DNA of 64,000 bases, taken from positions 496,001 to 560,000 of the forward strand of contig WWBZ02000013.1 in assembly GCA_011503125.2 (NCBI GenBank). The letters run 5' to 3'. The notes below the pieces were generated by a model. The model was not told the origin of the DNA, made no database searches, and saw nothing but the letters and a program-made list of their open reading frames with translations. A program made the translations under genes and the position numbers. The stretch is from Botryosphaeria dothidea. Taxonomy: Eukaryota; Ascomycota; Dothideomycetes; Botryosphaeriales; Botryosphaeriaceae. Of the stretch, positions 1 through 11,420 are shown piece by piece (the first letter of the stretch is position 1; each line of letters opens with the position of its first letter).

Positions 1-1207
1 TATACACTCTGCTGACCGCGTCACCCAGAGAAAGACATCGTTCATGCAACAACTCAGCCAATTGCCCATGTGTCCCTTTCTCCCACCCTCTTGCCGCGCT
101 GTTGGCCCCTTCAAGTTGAGTGTTGCTGTTGCTTTTTGCCCAAAATACTCCAACAGCCCAACAAGCGCCACCTCGTCAAACGCCTGCGCACAGACTGTCG
201 GCCGAAAGTCCCGGCGCCATCTCTCTACGCCGTGAAGCCACCAACACCTAATCTTTCTGTAAGGCTGCGCCGGAGAGAAGTCAAAATTCTGTGCCGACGT
301 GGCCGGCTGCTCGCCCTTTTCAATTGGTCGAACACCTGCACCAAGGCCCTTTCAGCGCGTCCCAAGAGCCCCAACGCGCCCGCGGCGTCAATTGGTTCAA
401 TTTGGAAATTGGGCGATCGACATCGCCACCAATGGGATCGCCATTTGGCCCCTGATGGGGCCTGCTCGCAGGGAAAGCCACAGTCGCCCTCTCGCCCGCT
501 TTCCCCGTGGAGGAAATAGCCCGGAATCCGTGATAAGCGCCCTTGTCCACCACGTACCGAATACGACCAATCAACTGCTCGCTCACCACAAAACGGTCGT
601 GTTGAAACAAGGTCGCCCGACGCGGTCCGGTCCGCCAAATGCTGTCGCCTCGTGTTGTCCTCGTTTTTCTCCATGTCCAACGAGAGACTACTGCAGGACA
701 GCACCTCAACACCATCGTGAGTCTATCCTGATGGCGTCAGACCAACTCTATCTCTGTCTCAGCTTGCAGATCCGGCCTGGATCGCTGCCAGTCAGCGCTT
801 ATCAGGCACAGCAAGGCCCCTGTCCCCTGTGGCGTGCGATGGATCCGCACCGCGTTTCGGAGAGCGATGTCCACTTCGAAACGCCCAGCTGAAGACCCAA
901 ACGGTTAGAACCCTTGCCAAGTCGCTCCTTCATCAAACACCAAGCCCGTACCTTATTGGCGCAGATTGGCGCACCCAACCGCTCTATGGGGCCGTTCTGG
1001 GCACGGCGCTTTATAACGAAAAATATGCCCCCAATGCCGCTTTCATCCTCACCTCCGGCTAGAACCAACATCTCCAACACCCGTCACTGGACTGACGCAG
1101 GAAGCGGTGCATAACCCTCCTTTGCTCTACGCGTTGCTCTTTTTAGAGCTTTCCGCTCCTTTCTGTATCATATACAGTAGTCACTCCTTCTTTCTGCTTT
1201 TTCAATC
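1..1207. other. Intergenic, no gene recognised
   Basis: Short open frames occur on both strands but none shows a recognisable domain, a convincing start context or splice signals. The last 150 bases are pyrimidine-rich and probably form the promoter and leader of the glucanase that follows. Confidence 0.5.
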
Positions 1208-2676
1208 ATGCGCTCCTTCTCCAGCTACCTCATCGCTCTGGCCACGGCCTCTCTGGGCCTGGTCTCCGTCGTCAGCGCGGACTCCAAGGGTGTCTTTGCC
1301 CACTACATGGTATGTATACACCGAAGGTCTCCCCACCCTAGACACCCGCTGACATAAGCCAGGTGTGCGGTCTCTCGTCCGTTGAGCAGGCTCAGACCGA
1401 CGTCCGCGACGCCAAGAACCTCGGTATCGACGCGTTCGCGCTGAACGTTCAGAATGTTGTCGACTCTTGGGCCACCAGCGCCATTGAATACCTGTTCACG
1501 GCCGCGGCCCAGGAGAGCTTCCACCTCTTCTTCTCCTTCGACATGGCCGTCTTGAACGAGCAGGACCCCGCTTCTTTCCTTCCCATCTTCGAGCAGTATG
1601 CCTCCAACGACACGTACTACAAGCACGACAACAGGCCTTTCGTCACGACCTTCAACGGCGGTATCATGCAGAACGGTGGCGAGTGGACCAGGAACTTCCG
1701 TCAGGCTATTGAGGCCGACAACATCACGCCCTACTTCGTTTCCGATTTTGGCCTCTACAGCAGCTCCAGCGCTTCTGCTAGCGAGAGCATCATGGGTTCC
1801 CTCAACACATACTCCGCAGTCGACGGTGTCTTCAGCTGGGAAACTGCCTGGCCCTCCCAGAATGACGGCATTGCCAGCATCCTCAGCTCCGTCACTGACA
1901 AGGTTGGCCTCGATGCTGCCCATGCGACGGGCAAGTCGTACTTGATGCGTAGGTCTGACCAGTACCTATCCGCCTTGACTACTCACTAACTTCTCTCAGC
2001 CCTCTCCTCCCACCAGTTCAAGCACATTGACGGCCTCGGCAACTGGTACCGCCGCGGTGAACTCACCCTGCCCAACCGCATGAAGCAGATCCTCGAGCTC
2101 AGCCCCGAGTTCATCATGCTCCTCACCTGGAACGACGCTGGCGAGTCGCACTACATCGGTAATGTCTGGCAAGAGTCCATCTCCACCTCGGAGGCCACCA
2201 AGAAGTACGTCGACGACTTCGACCACTCTGCCTGGCAGGACGTCATCTCCCCCTTCATCTCCGCCTACAAGAACGACGCCAAGGACGAGACTGAGATTCT
2301 CCCTCTCAACAACGGCAACTTCACCGGCGCCATGTGGTACCGCCCCCTGCTCAAGGACGCTTCCTGCTCCGGTGACTACCTGGGCAAGCCCATCGGCTGG
2401 GAGAACGCCCAGGACACCGTCAACTTCGCCGTCGTTCTCCCCCAGGACAGCGAGGGCGTCAAGATCAACGTCTACAGTGCCGACACCCTCCTCGAGTCGT
2501 TCGACGGCAAGGCGGGCATGAACGCCCAGGCGGTCCAGGGCATGAAGGCGGGTCAGCAGAAGGTCGAGCTCGTCGGTGCTGACGGCAGCGTCATCGGCGC
2601 CGGTCTGAGCAAGGTGGACGTTGCGGCGGATGCCGATTTCTGCAACTTCAACTACCACGTTGTGCACGTTGCGTGA
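1208..2676 (+). CDS. Secreted endo-1,3-alpha-glucanase (GH71, mutanase-like)
   Basis: The protein probably hydrolyses alpha-1,3-glucan, a fungal wall polymer, outside the cell. Three exons (1208-1309, 1363-1948, 2000-2676) join in phase through two GT-AG introns of 53 and 51 bases and give 454 residues. The start is the ATG in front of a clear signal peptide (MRSFSSYLIALATASLG, with SVVSA before the cleavage point). GH71 landmarks are GVFAHYMVCG right after the signal, DAKNLGIDAFALN, the FFSFDM strand, FVTTFNGG and the Asp-containing FVSDFG, then LLTWNDAGESHYIG. A beta-rich C-terminal part follows, and there is no serine/threonine linker or carbohydrate-binding module, so it is shorter than classic Trichoderma mutanase. 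It stands alone. The family call is firm; the exact substrate is inferred. Confidence 0.9.
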
Positions 2677-4102
2677 TAGGAAGCATGGTGTTATACCCTT
2701 CGGTTTGTTGATATATTTTAGACTTCTTTTACATTCGCTTCTCTTGGTGCTACTGGAAGAGTAGCATCATCTGTTTTTCGCCGGATCAAAAATTTTAGAC
2801 CTTTTTCACTTCTTGCCAAGTCCGGAGCCTATGATGAGGATTTTATGATGAATAGATCTCACTTTTCTCTACCAAGGAGTCAATTTTGCTGTGTTTGCTA
2901 TGCTGCCGTTTTGAAAGAGCGTGGACATTCGGAGAAAGCTCGGATCAGAGAGTCTTTCACTAATAGAAACTAGATTTCCCAACGATGCGGCGCACGTGGG
3001 GTGAAAGGGAAACGAGGAGGTGTAGTGCGGCACGATTCCCGAAAAGACGGTACATCTGGGGATCGGTTCAGATCGAGGAGGCAAGAAGATGTGCGATCTT
3101 CTCAAGGCCAGTCCAGTTCGGATTTTCACCGCAGGCTAGGTCCAAAGGCCCACTTATTGCTTATGGAATCCACCCTGTGAGCCGCAACCCATTTCAGCTC
3201 GAACCATGTGTTTCAAAAGCCTTTGGAAGCTATTATTGGTCAAATAAATAGAACGGAAGCTTTACCACAGGAGAGACCTAGTGTGCCTTGGCAGCCTTGC
3301 TCGTCAGCACTCAATTGCTGCCTGTCGTCCAACACTTACTCAACGCTATTAACGGGAGGCAAGGAGCTGAAGTATCATTGCATCTGTATCTTTGCCACCA
3401 ACGAATGCTGATCAGACAATAGCAAAAGACCTCTGCATCGGGTGTGTGTGCGGCTCTGCCGCCACAAATTGACAGATGTTGCAAGCATTCTCTTTGGAAT
3501 CCGTCTGCTTCTGGTGCCTTTGCCGACGGCCGTGCTTATGATCATGCCACTGATTTGCGGCATACTACCACGATTGATCACTATTTCTTTCGTAGCAGCT
3601 GTATGCAGCTGTCAGGACTGCACGAACGCTCAATCTGCGCATTCGAGGGAACAGCCATTGCCAGGTATTCTCATACCGGCCAAGATCAACATCAATTTGC
3701 AGCTGACAAGGAGGTCAACCTGGCAGTTTTCTGTGGGGTCCGAATTCTTCCATCCAATCGCGCGGCTTTCTTCTTTCATCATCACGCAGTAGATGGTAAC
3801 TCGCGTCGATGATTTCATTCTCCATTCTCTAACCTGGCCCCCAACCGTCCTGCAGGCTTCCATGTCGACCGACTATATTGAGATGTTTTTGTGGGTCTTT
3901 GCGAACAGATGATTCCACCTCGATATGATGATAGGCCAGAACGCCGCCTTTGCATAGAAACATGACCTCGCCTCAGTGCGCGGGTTTATGAACTCCGGAA
4001 GGTTGAGCAGGACGCTTGTGGGGGGTTCAGCCTCATAAAAATGGCTCCCCTCGCCGTCGATTATCCTCTGTTTCTACCAACCTTCTAGTTCTTACACCTG
4101 TA
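2677..4102. other. Intergenic, no gene recognised
   Basis: About 1.4 kb. Two overlapping frames of 116 and 122 codons (3442-3812) have no recognisable motif and low-complexity-free but unremarkable composition. I see no supported gene here. Confidence 0.45.
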
Positions 4103-5627
4103 ATGGAACAACATCACGACGGCCACCTCGGCTATAGCACTCTCGAGGTCGACGGAAGCGCAAATGCCCCCGAGGTCGGACCCTGCCCTGATCTACCCGA
4201 AGCAAAGGCTGAAGATCACTTACCGGAAGCCTTGCAAGACCATGGAAGTAAGAACCAAGCAACAATATGCGGTTTGAGCCCAAGAAATTTCTGGATAGCA
4301 CTGTTTGGGGTCATCATGGTTGTCGCCATCGCCATAGGCGTTGGTGTCGGCTTAGGCGTGCGCGAGAAGAACAACTCGGCTTCGACAGGCGGGGCTGATG
4401 ATGATGTTGAACCCACGGTTACTCCCACGGCTGAGCCCACGGTCGGGCGCGTCGCTTCTTTCTCAAAGCTTGCAGCTGCGAACTATACTAGTCAGCAGCT
4501 TGTGGAGTACAACAGCGTGTATTATCAGGACAACGATCTCAATATTTGAATGGCCGACCTGGACACTTTCACCAACGAGTGGACTCTCCTGAAAGTCAAC
4601 ACCACCGGGATGGATCCAAAGAACGGCACGGCAATCTCCGCCAGCAACTGGGTTTCCGGAGATGTAAGTTTTCCCAAAATCACCCGCCCCTCCCTCTGAA
4701 GAAATACAAACAGCCAATCCAGCAACACACCCAGTCACGTACTGACACCTGAAATTTCCAGCGAACCGACCTCCACCTCCGCTTCATCGCCTCCACCACC
4801 AACAACATCCGCGGCATCTTCTCCTACCAGCACCAACCCAAAACCTCCTCCTGAAAGTCCGCCGGCCCACCCGACGACAAATGGACCGCCACCGACGGCT
4901 CGCAGCTCGCCCACACGGGCACCAGCTGCGCCGACTGCGACCACTCGCCCATCATGGCCTTCCGCTCGGCGACGCAGAACACGACCGCGTTCGCGTACCC
5001 GTACGACACGCCGGCGTTCAACACGAGCGGCGCCGCGCTGCCGCCGGGCGGCGTTGCCGTCGACGCCGCCAGCGCCTACGCCTTCGCGCCGATGCTGAGC
5101 GTCGACGGCGAGGCGCGGCCCCAGACCGCGCTCTACCTCAGCGTCGGGCACCGCCTGCAGGAGTTCTGGTTCCTGTTCCGCGTGGGGTGGAGCGCGCGGA
5201 ACCTGAGCGGTGCGTCGGGCGCTCTGCTGGTTTTTTTTGTTATCCCTGCTCGTGTTGAGGCTGACTCGTACTGCGCAGTGCCTATGGAGATTGACCGCGG
5301 TGCTCCCATCGCCGCGACGAGCTACGTCTACGGTGGTAAGCGGTACGTACAGGTCCTTGTCACTCGTACCGACGGTGGCGTGCGGATGGCGTATTTGGAT
5401 GGCGGGACGAATAGCACTGCCGATTGGACGTATACGGATGAGGTGAGTGGGATGGAGGATGTGGTGCCTCTTTCGCCGATTGCGGCGACGCAGACGGGGT
5501 ATGTGTTTGCGTTCGAGGAGAGTGGGGGGGGGGGAGTAAGGAGATTGTGAGGTTTAGGCGGACGTCGACGACGGGGATGCCGGTGTGGGAGAGGGTGGGG
5601 GTGGTCAATACGACGGTGGTTGATTGA
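4103..5627 (+). pseudogene. Membrane-anchored fungal lectin-like protein, disrupted
   Basis: The reading frame resembles the fungal fucose-lectin-like family with an N-terminal membrane anchor. A cytosolic head of about 70 residues precedes a hydrophobic helix (FWIALFGVIMVVAIAIGVGV), an acidic/threonine linker and a sugar-binding beta-propeller region. The exons are 4103-4663, 4762-5209 and 5279-5627, with GT-AG introns in phase. Three lesions are seen. TGA at 4547-4549 sits where the frame continues immediately as MADLD, between DNDLNI and MAD. TGA at 4852-4854 sits between KTSS and KSAG. An 11-G run at 5524-5534 puts the last 30 or so codons out of frame; one more G would keep the frame open to the TGA at 5625-5627. 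Both TGA codons look like former TGG (Trp). Alternatives are sequencing error for the G run and, less likely, stop readthrough. Confidence 0.72.
5524..5534 (+). repeat. Poly-G run (11 G) breaking the lectin frame
   Basis: Eleven consecutive G inside the last exon of the lectin-like gene. The frame upstream runs into TGA at 5548-5550, while the downstream family-like frame starts right after the run. Replication slippage and base-calling error are equally possible. Confidence 0.7.
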
Positions 5628-7922
5628 GGGGGTTTTGATTTTGGCTGACTGGGAGAAAATGGGGAAGAGGTGTTGGGCGTTGGGAATGATGCTAGCGCAT
5701 GCTCCCTTTGCGGTGATAAGCAAGATTTGATCATGATGGAGAGGAAATAGTTATTAATTTGTGCTTAGTAGATATCCGGTTTCCCGTTTCCCGTTTTCTT
5801 CTCTGGAGAACTGAAAGGCTCAAATATTGTTGGGGAGAGATCATCTAGTGCAAGTGCACAGATCAGCGGTAAGGATTGCTTCCCTTTTTTCTTTCTCCAA
5901 CAGGCTGGTAATGAACAGTGGATATAATCTTCTTCCTCATCGGCAATGTCCCCTGAGAGACAACATATCATACTCTGCGATGATAGATCCCTTCAATAGA
6001 CAAAATCAATGTAACCAGTTGGTAGCTGTGCGGTGATACTGTCCATCTGCTCCTGGACTCGGGTGACAGATGAAAGATACCAGCCTTCCAGGTCTTGTAG
6101 GCAGTCAATGACACGACTGGTCAAGACGGCAAAGTGACGATGATGAAAAGTAGCAGGCTCTGCAGCATTTATCGTCGAAATATACAGCTTCCAGAGGCTT
6201 TCCGTAACGGAATATGGTAGTCCCACAATTAGGCTGACCCTGCGATCCGCATGGAAGATTTCCCAGAAAACTGACTCAATCTTTTTTGATCCTTCAACCG
6301 CCCAATTGGTTCCATTGAGCTGAAGCAAACCATTGGCTCTACGATAGATATTTAAGTATTATGCAGCCGCATCGCGCCTTGTATAAATCAGACCAAGGCC
6401 CATAAGGCATTGTAAGCCGGAGTCGCAGCCAGCCAGCTTGTCAAAGTACCACAGTGATGGTGCGCCTACAGCTGGATTGCCAAACAATTTCAAAAGTGGT
6501 GCACAATCGCTGTGCATTGGTCCCGAGTTTTCCAGTCCATCTTTTGCTGAATGTCGGTTGCTTTGGTGGAGCTGGTAGTGTCCTCGTTGGTAACGTAAGG
6601 TTGAAGTTTACGACGGACATGCGTCGACTCTGTTATGCAGACGCTTGAGCTCGACGGAATAACGTGGGTGTTGCTCCGGAAATTCAAATTCACGTGCTCT
6701 TTCCGTGCTTGCAGGGTTGTCTTCAGGCAAGGCCAGCTGACCACTCCCGATGCCGTGAGGTCCCGAACCGACCTCTCGGATGACAACGTCTTTTGGAACA
6801 ACCCGGTCTCCGCGCCACGAGCATCGAGTACACGAACGGGAGTTATTCAATAGGAAGATGTACCGGACCAACCTGTTTCGATCTACGAGGCCCAAGGTCC
6901 ACCTGGTAAGCAAAGATATACGTGTTATGATGCAGGAGAAAATGTACACGTCAGGCAGCTGCGCCTCCCCTTTCGCATGCGCTTTCGAGCACCCTTGGGG
7001 GTTCCCTCATTGTGGTCTCGGCTCGTGACCATTTTTGTTCCTTGCTGGTGGCGAAACTCCTTCGTGCGAGGTCGGCGTGGAAGGTTGTGAAGCGGAAATC
7101 CTTTCCTTGTGAGTATTAACGCAGACGGGACAAGTGGCGGCTGCTCCAGAATTAGATGTGCATGCGCCTCAACCGAGGCTTAACGCTCGCCCTACTAATG
7201 GCTGTCGCGCGCTCTAAAAGCTTACCCTATTTCGTATCTCTGTTCTAAAGAATCTCTATTCGAACCTCTGGTAAGAAATCTTTTACATTCACGAACTGAA
7301 ACTAGGAAGCAGCCGCTTATTCTTGCTACTTGCGTCGCAGCGTATCATGATGAGATTCCGCCACACATGTTGCGTCTTACAAAAAGTGTCGTCGGGTAGC
7401 TTTTTCAATTGTTGGCAAACTTTCAAAACAGCCCAACCCGGCCAAAGCAGCTCTGGCGAAGAAAGATTAGCGTCAGGCGACTTTTTCTCTTCCGTAGACA
7501 AGAAAATGACAAACGGGTCACCCAGCGAGACTGGCGTGAGATGCGGAGACATGAGGACCGGCCGGACCGACCTAGTATTCGTAACGGAGAGAAATGATCA
7601 TCTGACACACCGCGAGCACACTGGTTTTACTTCTCTAGTTGCTTTTTCTTTAGCGTGATTCCACTTCCGTGTTCGAGGTTTTCGCATCTCCCCTGGTCTT
7701 TAAATATTCAACTCGTATTTCGCATTTCTCGCTTTTCCAAACAAGGGTTTTCTTAGTTCCATTTCGCACTACGATTTGCCAATACGGTGCCTCTAGTACG
7801 AAGTATCGTTAACAGCAGCGCGCCGTAGAAAAGATATAAATCAAGCGTTGGTAATCTGTGAGCATCAAATCCAGTATCCTCTTCTCCCAGAACTCCTTGA
7901 AACAACTAAGATCAAATGCACC
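5628..7922. other. Long gene-poor interval
   Basis: About 2.3 kb with only short frames. The sole piece with family-like sequence is the minus-strand fragment at 5993-6328, listed separately. The last 250 bases before 7923 are probably the leader of the next gene. Confidence 0.45.
5993..6328 (-). pseudogene. Possible remnant of a fungal-specific transcription factor domain
   Basis: A 111-codon minus-strand frame contains SVFWEIFHADRRVSLIVGLPYSV written as consecutive pieces WEIFHADR and SLIVGLPYSV. This spacing is typical of the middle homology region of Zn2Cys6 regulators (W-E-I-F-x-x-D-R followed by L-x-x-G-L-P). The frame has no zinc cluster, and the sequence upstream (6330-6470) only partly continues the similarity and in another frame. 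It looks like a relic of a regulator. The call rests on one motif and is tentative. Confidence 0.35.
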
Positions 7923-8492
7923 ATGCCGGGCGTCGGAATTTACGCTGCAGCAACGGCATTCGCCCTCGCTTACAACCAATCGATGGAAGTCTACCGCCGT
8001 GGAGCTCCGCTGGAAGTTTTCGCCGCCGAGCTCGGGTCGTACTACAATGCCTCGACCTTCACCGGGTTCTGGCTCGGGCAGTCCGCGCCCGGCGTCAACG
8101 CGTCCTCCCTGACCCAGGGGATCTTGATGTCGGTTTCTTTCCTCGAACGAAGCGGTTTCGGTCACGATCTACGCATGGAAAACCTTCGAATCGAGCCGTT
8201 CAGCGACCAAAGCGCCATCTGCTGGCTTACTTGGCAGATTCAACCGAAGAACGGCGCTGGACCGTGGACTTGGGAGACCGTTTATGGCTACAGAAGGAAT
8301 GCAGAACCGTTAGATCAGTTGCTGCTGCAGCAGGAAAATCCAATCGAGACGACTGATTGTAGCGCATCCGACGCTATGGGTGGCCGGCCTGAGGGTTGGT
8401 GGGAGTTTACTAACACCGACAACGAAGTATTCACCTTCGCCCAGAGGGTTCCACATTATTTGGACTCGTACTCTGGCAATCATGGTAGTTAG
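7923..8492 (+). CDS. Small protein, possibly NTF2-like/SnoaL-like fold
   Basis: Single-exon frame of 189 residues. I take the ATG at 7923, in the context CACCATGCC, rather than the in-frame ATG at 7848. The layout suggests an NTF2-like alpha+beta barrel: an N-terminal helix with ALAYNQSMEVYRR, then beta-rich segments with aromatic residues, a W-x-T-W pair around residue 100-120, and a closing GWWEFTNTDNEVF segment. Many fungal proteins of this type are of unknown function. There is no signal peptide and no obvious catalytic motif. A cupin-free isomerase/dehydratase-like role is possible but not shown. It has no functional neighbours. Confidence 0.5.
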   Translation: MPGVGIYAAATAFALAYNQSMEVYRRGAPLEVFAAELGSYYNASTFTGFWLGQSAPGVNASSLTQGILMSVSFLERSGFGHDLRMENLRIEPFSDQSAICWLTWQIQPKNGAGPWTWETVYGYRRNAEPLDQLLLQQENPIETTDCSASDAMGGRPEGWWEFTNTDNEVFTFAQRVPHYLDSYSGNHGS

Positions 8493-9057
8493 ACAAGGAA
8501 TTTGGCAGCATCCTTTCTAGATCAGAGCTGATTTATCAGTCAATGTATTCGTCTCCTATATTTTTCCTAGTTCTTTATGTTGGACGGACATTGATGTGTT
8601 GAAGATGCCGTTACTTTATTGGATCATCCTAGTAATGATGACTGAATACCCATGTTGCTATTCAGAAACATGTCCAAGTGATGACGTAGCACAGCCACCC
8701 GCCTCCGCCCGCCTTCGGTCGCACCCTTGTAACAAGGATCTCTGTGTATTGAAAAAAGGCCAAGGTACATCAAACTGTCCTGACGTCTCCAACTACATGC
8801 ATGCATGCATGTGTGTGAATTTCAGCTCTGCACTACCGGAAATGCTTTCGGTCTGTCCTTCAGTAGGTGGTTGCTCAACCTATTCCGTCCCGATTCCACC
8901 TCTGAGTTCTGACCCAGCGAGCCGCTAGTGCCGCTGGCCGAAAACATCGGAAGGACAGGATCAAATAAGCTATTCGTATGCGGCCCATGTGCAGCTGTGG
9001 CGCCTCGTGTTAAATTTTAGATATTTAAAGAAGCTTCTAGCTAGTGAGTAGTGGAAG
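8493..9057. other. Intergenic, no gene recognised
   Basis: It contains a 110-codon plus-strand frame (8596-8928) with several Cys residues but no recognisable domain, and a short tandem ATGC repeat near 8798-8812. Nothing supports a gene. Confidence 0.45.
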
Positions 9058-9957
9058 GCACTAACTGTTTTTGGGCCTTGCAGCTGTGATGACGTTCATC
9101 TCGGTGGCAAACGGGCTAGAGAAGCGACTGGATTCGCGGATAGGCTCGTAGAGATCTTTCTCATCTTTCGAGGTCATTGCAATGTAGATGAAAATAGGTA
9201 GTTTAAGCAATGGAGTGAGAGAGAAAATTGCATTGAGATTGAAGTAGGCTACACCAGCGGCCCCGGTTACGATACCTTTGAATAGACTAGCGATATTGAA
9301 GATGAAGGCATATTGCCGAAGAGGTGTGGAAGCGGCGGAAGGAGGCGAACGACTTCACTATCAGCTGGCCCGATGTGATGGCATCTGCTTTTTGAGATGC
9401 CCGGCAGTCGTAGCAGTATCATATTTCTCGTCATCGGCCACGAATTCCGGAATCAGGGGAGGCGAGCTTGTCGTCTCTCCGTATTACGCTACAGAATGCG
9501 CAGGTCGGCGTTCAACTGGTGTTGGAACTACATCAGGCTGGCTTTCTGATTCACGATGTCAAGGGCTCTGCGCAACTGAAGAGAGATTTGCAGATCCAAA
9601 GACGATTGGTCGTCCACAGTATCGGTGCTACCCCGCACCTTCCGGCGAGGACTACTGGATTTGCTGACTCTGATAAGCTCCCGAATCGCCGAGAACTTCC
9701 TGAAATCGCTAGCGTTGATAAGCGAAAATGGTCCAGCATAGACCGGGGAGATTTACTAAACCAGCCAAAACAAAGAGCATGACAACCGTGTAGTGGGGTA
9801 CCGCAAATGCTCTGCATAGTTTCTGAAGAGGCGGAGGAAATTTATAGAAGAAACTAAGCACGTTGTTGAGGTATGCATCAAACCTTCTCTGTCGCTGCTT
9901 GGCTTGTCCGTTGTGCCCCTGCTCCCTGCAAAATAAAAAAAAAATTACAATCATCAC
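9058..9957 (-). pseudogene. Decayed polytopic membrane protein
   Basis: Read on the minus strand from 9957 to 9058, coding-like blocks appear in shifting frames. The first has AYLNNVLSFFYKF and a hydrophobic helix (TVVMLFVLAGLVNLPGLCW). Next comes a basic block with FRKFSAIRELIRVSKSSS and LQLRRALDIVNQKASLM, ending at a stop. An acidic block follows with LIPEFVADDEKYDT. The last block has two hydrophobic stretches (YAFIFNIASLFKGIVTGAA, then NAIFSLTPLLKLPIFIYIAM) and a charged tail ending at a stop near 9058. Stops and at least two frame changes separate the blocks, and no single splice pattern I tried joins them. The plus-strand gene at 9965 abuts its 5' end. I do not recognise the family. Confidence 0.5.
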
Positions 9958-9964
9958 CTCAGAT

Positions 9965-10877
9965 ATGGCTTCTCAAAAGCTTGAGGGCATTCTCGTTGCC
10001 CTGATTACTCCATTTACTGAAGGCGGAAAAGAGATAGATGCGGGTCAGCTGGATGTCCATATCAACAACCTCATCGCAGCCGGCGTCCACGGTCTTGTTC
10101 CCGGCGGCAGCACCGGAGAGTTCACGACGCTGAGCAATGCAGAGCGCAAGACGCTCCTCGAGCTCTGCATCAAGTCCGTGGCCGGCCGCGTCCCCGTAGT
10201 TGCAGGCATAGGCGCCCTATCTACGTAAGTCTATCTCCTTCTTCCAGCCCGCACTCCATCTCCTGCTCGCGGGCTGACGAGAAGCTCCACCCCACCATCG
10301 GCGCCGACGCCCTCGACCTCGCCACGCACGCCGCCCACGCCGGCGCCTCCGCCCTCATGGTCGTCCCGCCCTTCTACGACCCCCTCACCGCGCCCCAGCT
10401 GCACGAGTACTTCGCCGACATCCACGCCGCCGCCCCGCACCTCGCCCTCGTGTACTATAACAGCCCCGGCGCCTCGGGCGTCGCGCTCTCGCCCGCCGAG
10501 CTCGCCGGCCTGCGCGCCGCCGGCGTTACCCACCTCAAGGACACCTCGGGCAACGGGCCGGCGCTGACGGAGCTGCTGTTCGGCCTGCAGGACGAGATCA
10601 CCGCGTTTAACGGGTGGGATACGCTGGCGTTCTATGCGCTGTGCGCGGGCGCTAAGGGCGGGGTTTGGGGCGCGGCGAGCGTGGTTCCAGAGCTGTCGAT
10701 GCGGTTGTGGGATGTGGTTGCTGTGCGGGGGGATCTGGGCGAGGGCAGGCGCGTGTGGGCGAAGATTTGGCCGGTTTGCAAGTTCTTCGAGACGTATATG
10801 TATCACGCGGCGGTCAAGACGGCGATGGAGCTGAGGGGTTTCAGGACGGGGAACGTGAGGAAGCCGTTTAAGCTGTT

Positions 10878-10911
<34 letters not shown>

Positions 10912-10966
10912 GAGGGAGGAGTTGGCGGGGTTGTTGAAGGCTGCGGGGGTTGAGGTGGTGGTGTAA
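9965..10966 (+). CDS. DHDPS/N-acetylneuraminate lyase family aldolase, frame broken near the 3' end
   Basis: Class I (Schiff-base) aldolase of the dihydrodipicolinate synthase-like family, which in fungi includes 2-keto-3-deoxy sugar-acid aldolases. The exact substrate cannot be read from sequence. Exon 1 (9965-10224) carries GILVALITPFTEGG and the GGSTGEFTTLS substrate-carboxylate loop. Exon 2 carries PPFYDP, the catalytic Tyr in VYYNSPG and the Schiff-base Lys in THLKDTSGN. Two problems are seen. First, the donor at 10225 has no acceptor that gives both a normal intron length and the right phase: AG at 10280-10281 is out of phase, and AG at 10246-10247 leaves a 23-base intron. Second, a run of 30 G (10881-10910) shifts the last 18 or so codons. 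The family-like C-terminus, ending at TAA 10964-10966, is in another frame. It could be a pseudogene or contain sequence errors. Confidence 0.7.
10881..10910 (+). repeat. Poly-G tract, 30 G
   Basis: Thirty uninterrupted G near the 3' end of the aldolase gene. Adjacent frames show that the tract length, modulo three, is wrong for the conserved end of the protein. Such a run is prone to slippage and to collapse or expansion in assembly. Confidence 0.9.
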
Positions 10967-11420
10967 TATTTGCGTGTTGATGACTTCCGACGTCACTTGA
11001 GCCCATCCTTGTATCGTAGGAAGCGGGCTAGAAGGAATTGCTTGCAATGATTCGCTGGATTGGCTTTGGCGACTGAATACAACAGGGTGCTCTCGGCCGA
11101 TTTATTCGTGCCGGAATATCGTCGATAGCATACGGTATCGAAGGATGCACCAGCAGCCCGCACCAACCGCAAAGGGCAACGCTAGCGGGTGCTGCCTGGT
11201 GTGCACAACACCACAACGCCACAAACCAGGCAGCAGATGGTCTCGGCGCCAGAATGCTGTATCTGAACCCTGTTGTAACGGGTCAACGCGTTGCTATAAG
11301 AACGCGACGCGGACGCGTCAAGTAGCGGTCCACCACCAACACTCTTCTTCCTCTTCATCAACACTTCCTCATACCTTTGCAACACACCACCATCATCAGA
11401 CCTTAATACCCCCACCCACA

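Noticed and set aside
4547..4854. Reassignment of TGA to tryptophan in this genome
   Set aside because: Several intact genes in the window end on TGA (for example the glucanase at 2676 and the amidase at 28182) and code Trp with TGG, so a nuclear code change is not supported.
8798..8812. ATGC tandem repeat as a regulatory element
   Set aside because: Very short simple repeat in a region without genes. No reason to assign a role.
8596..8928. A possible small Cys-containing secreted protein
   Set aside because: No signal peptide, no regular Cys spacing and no supporting context. Probably a chance frame.
10225..10247. A 23-base intron in the aldolase gene that would keep the frame
   Set aside because: Too short for fungal splicing, with no branch site. 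I leave the junction unresolved instead.
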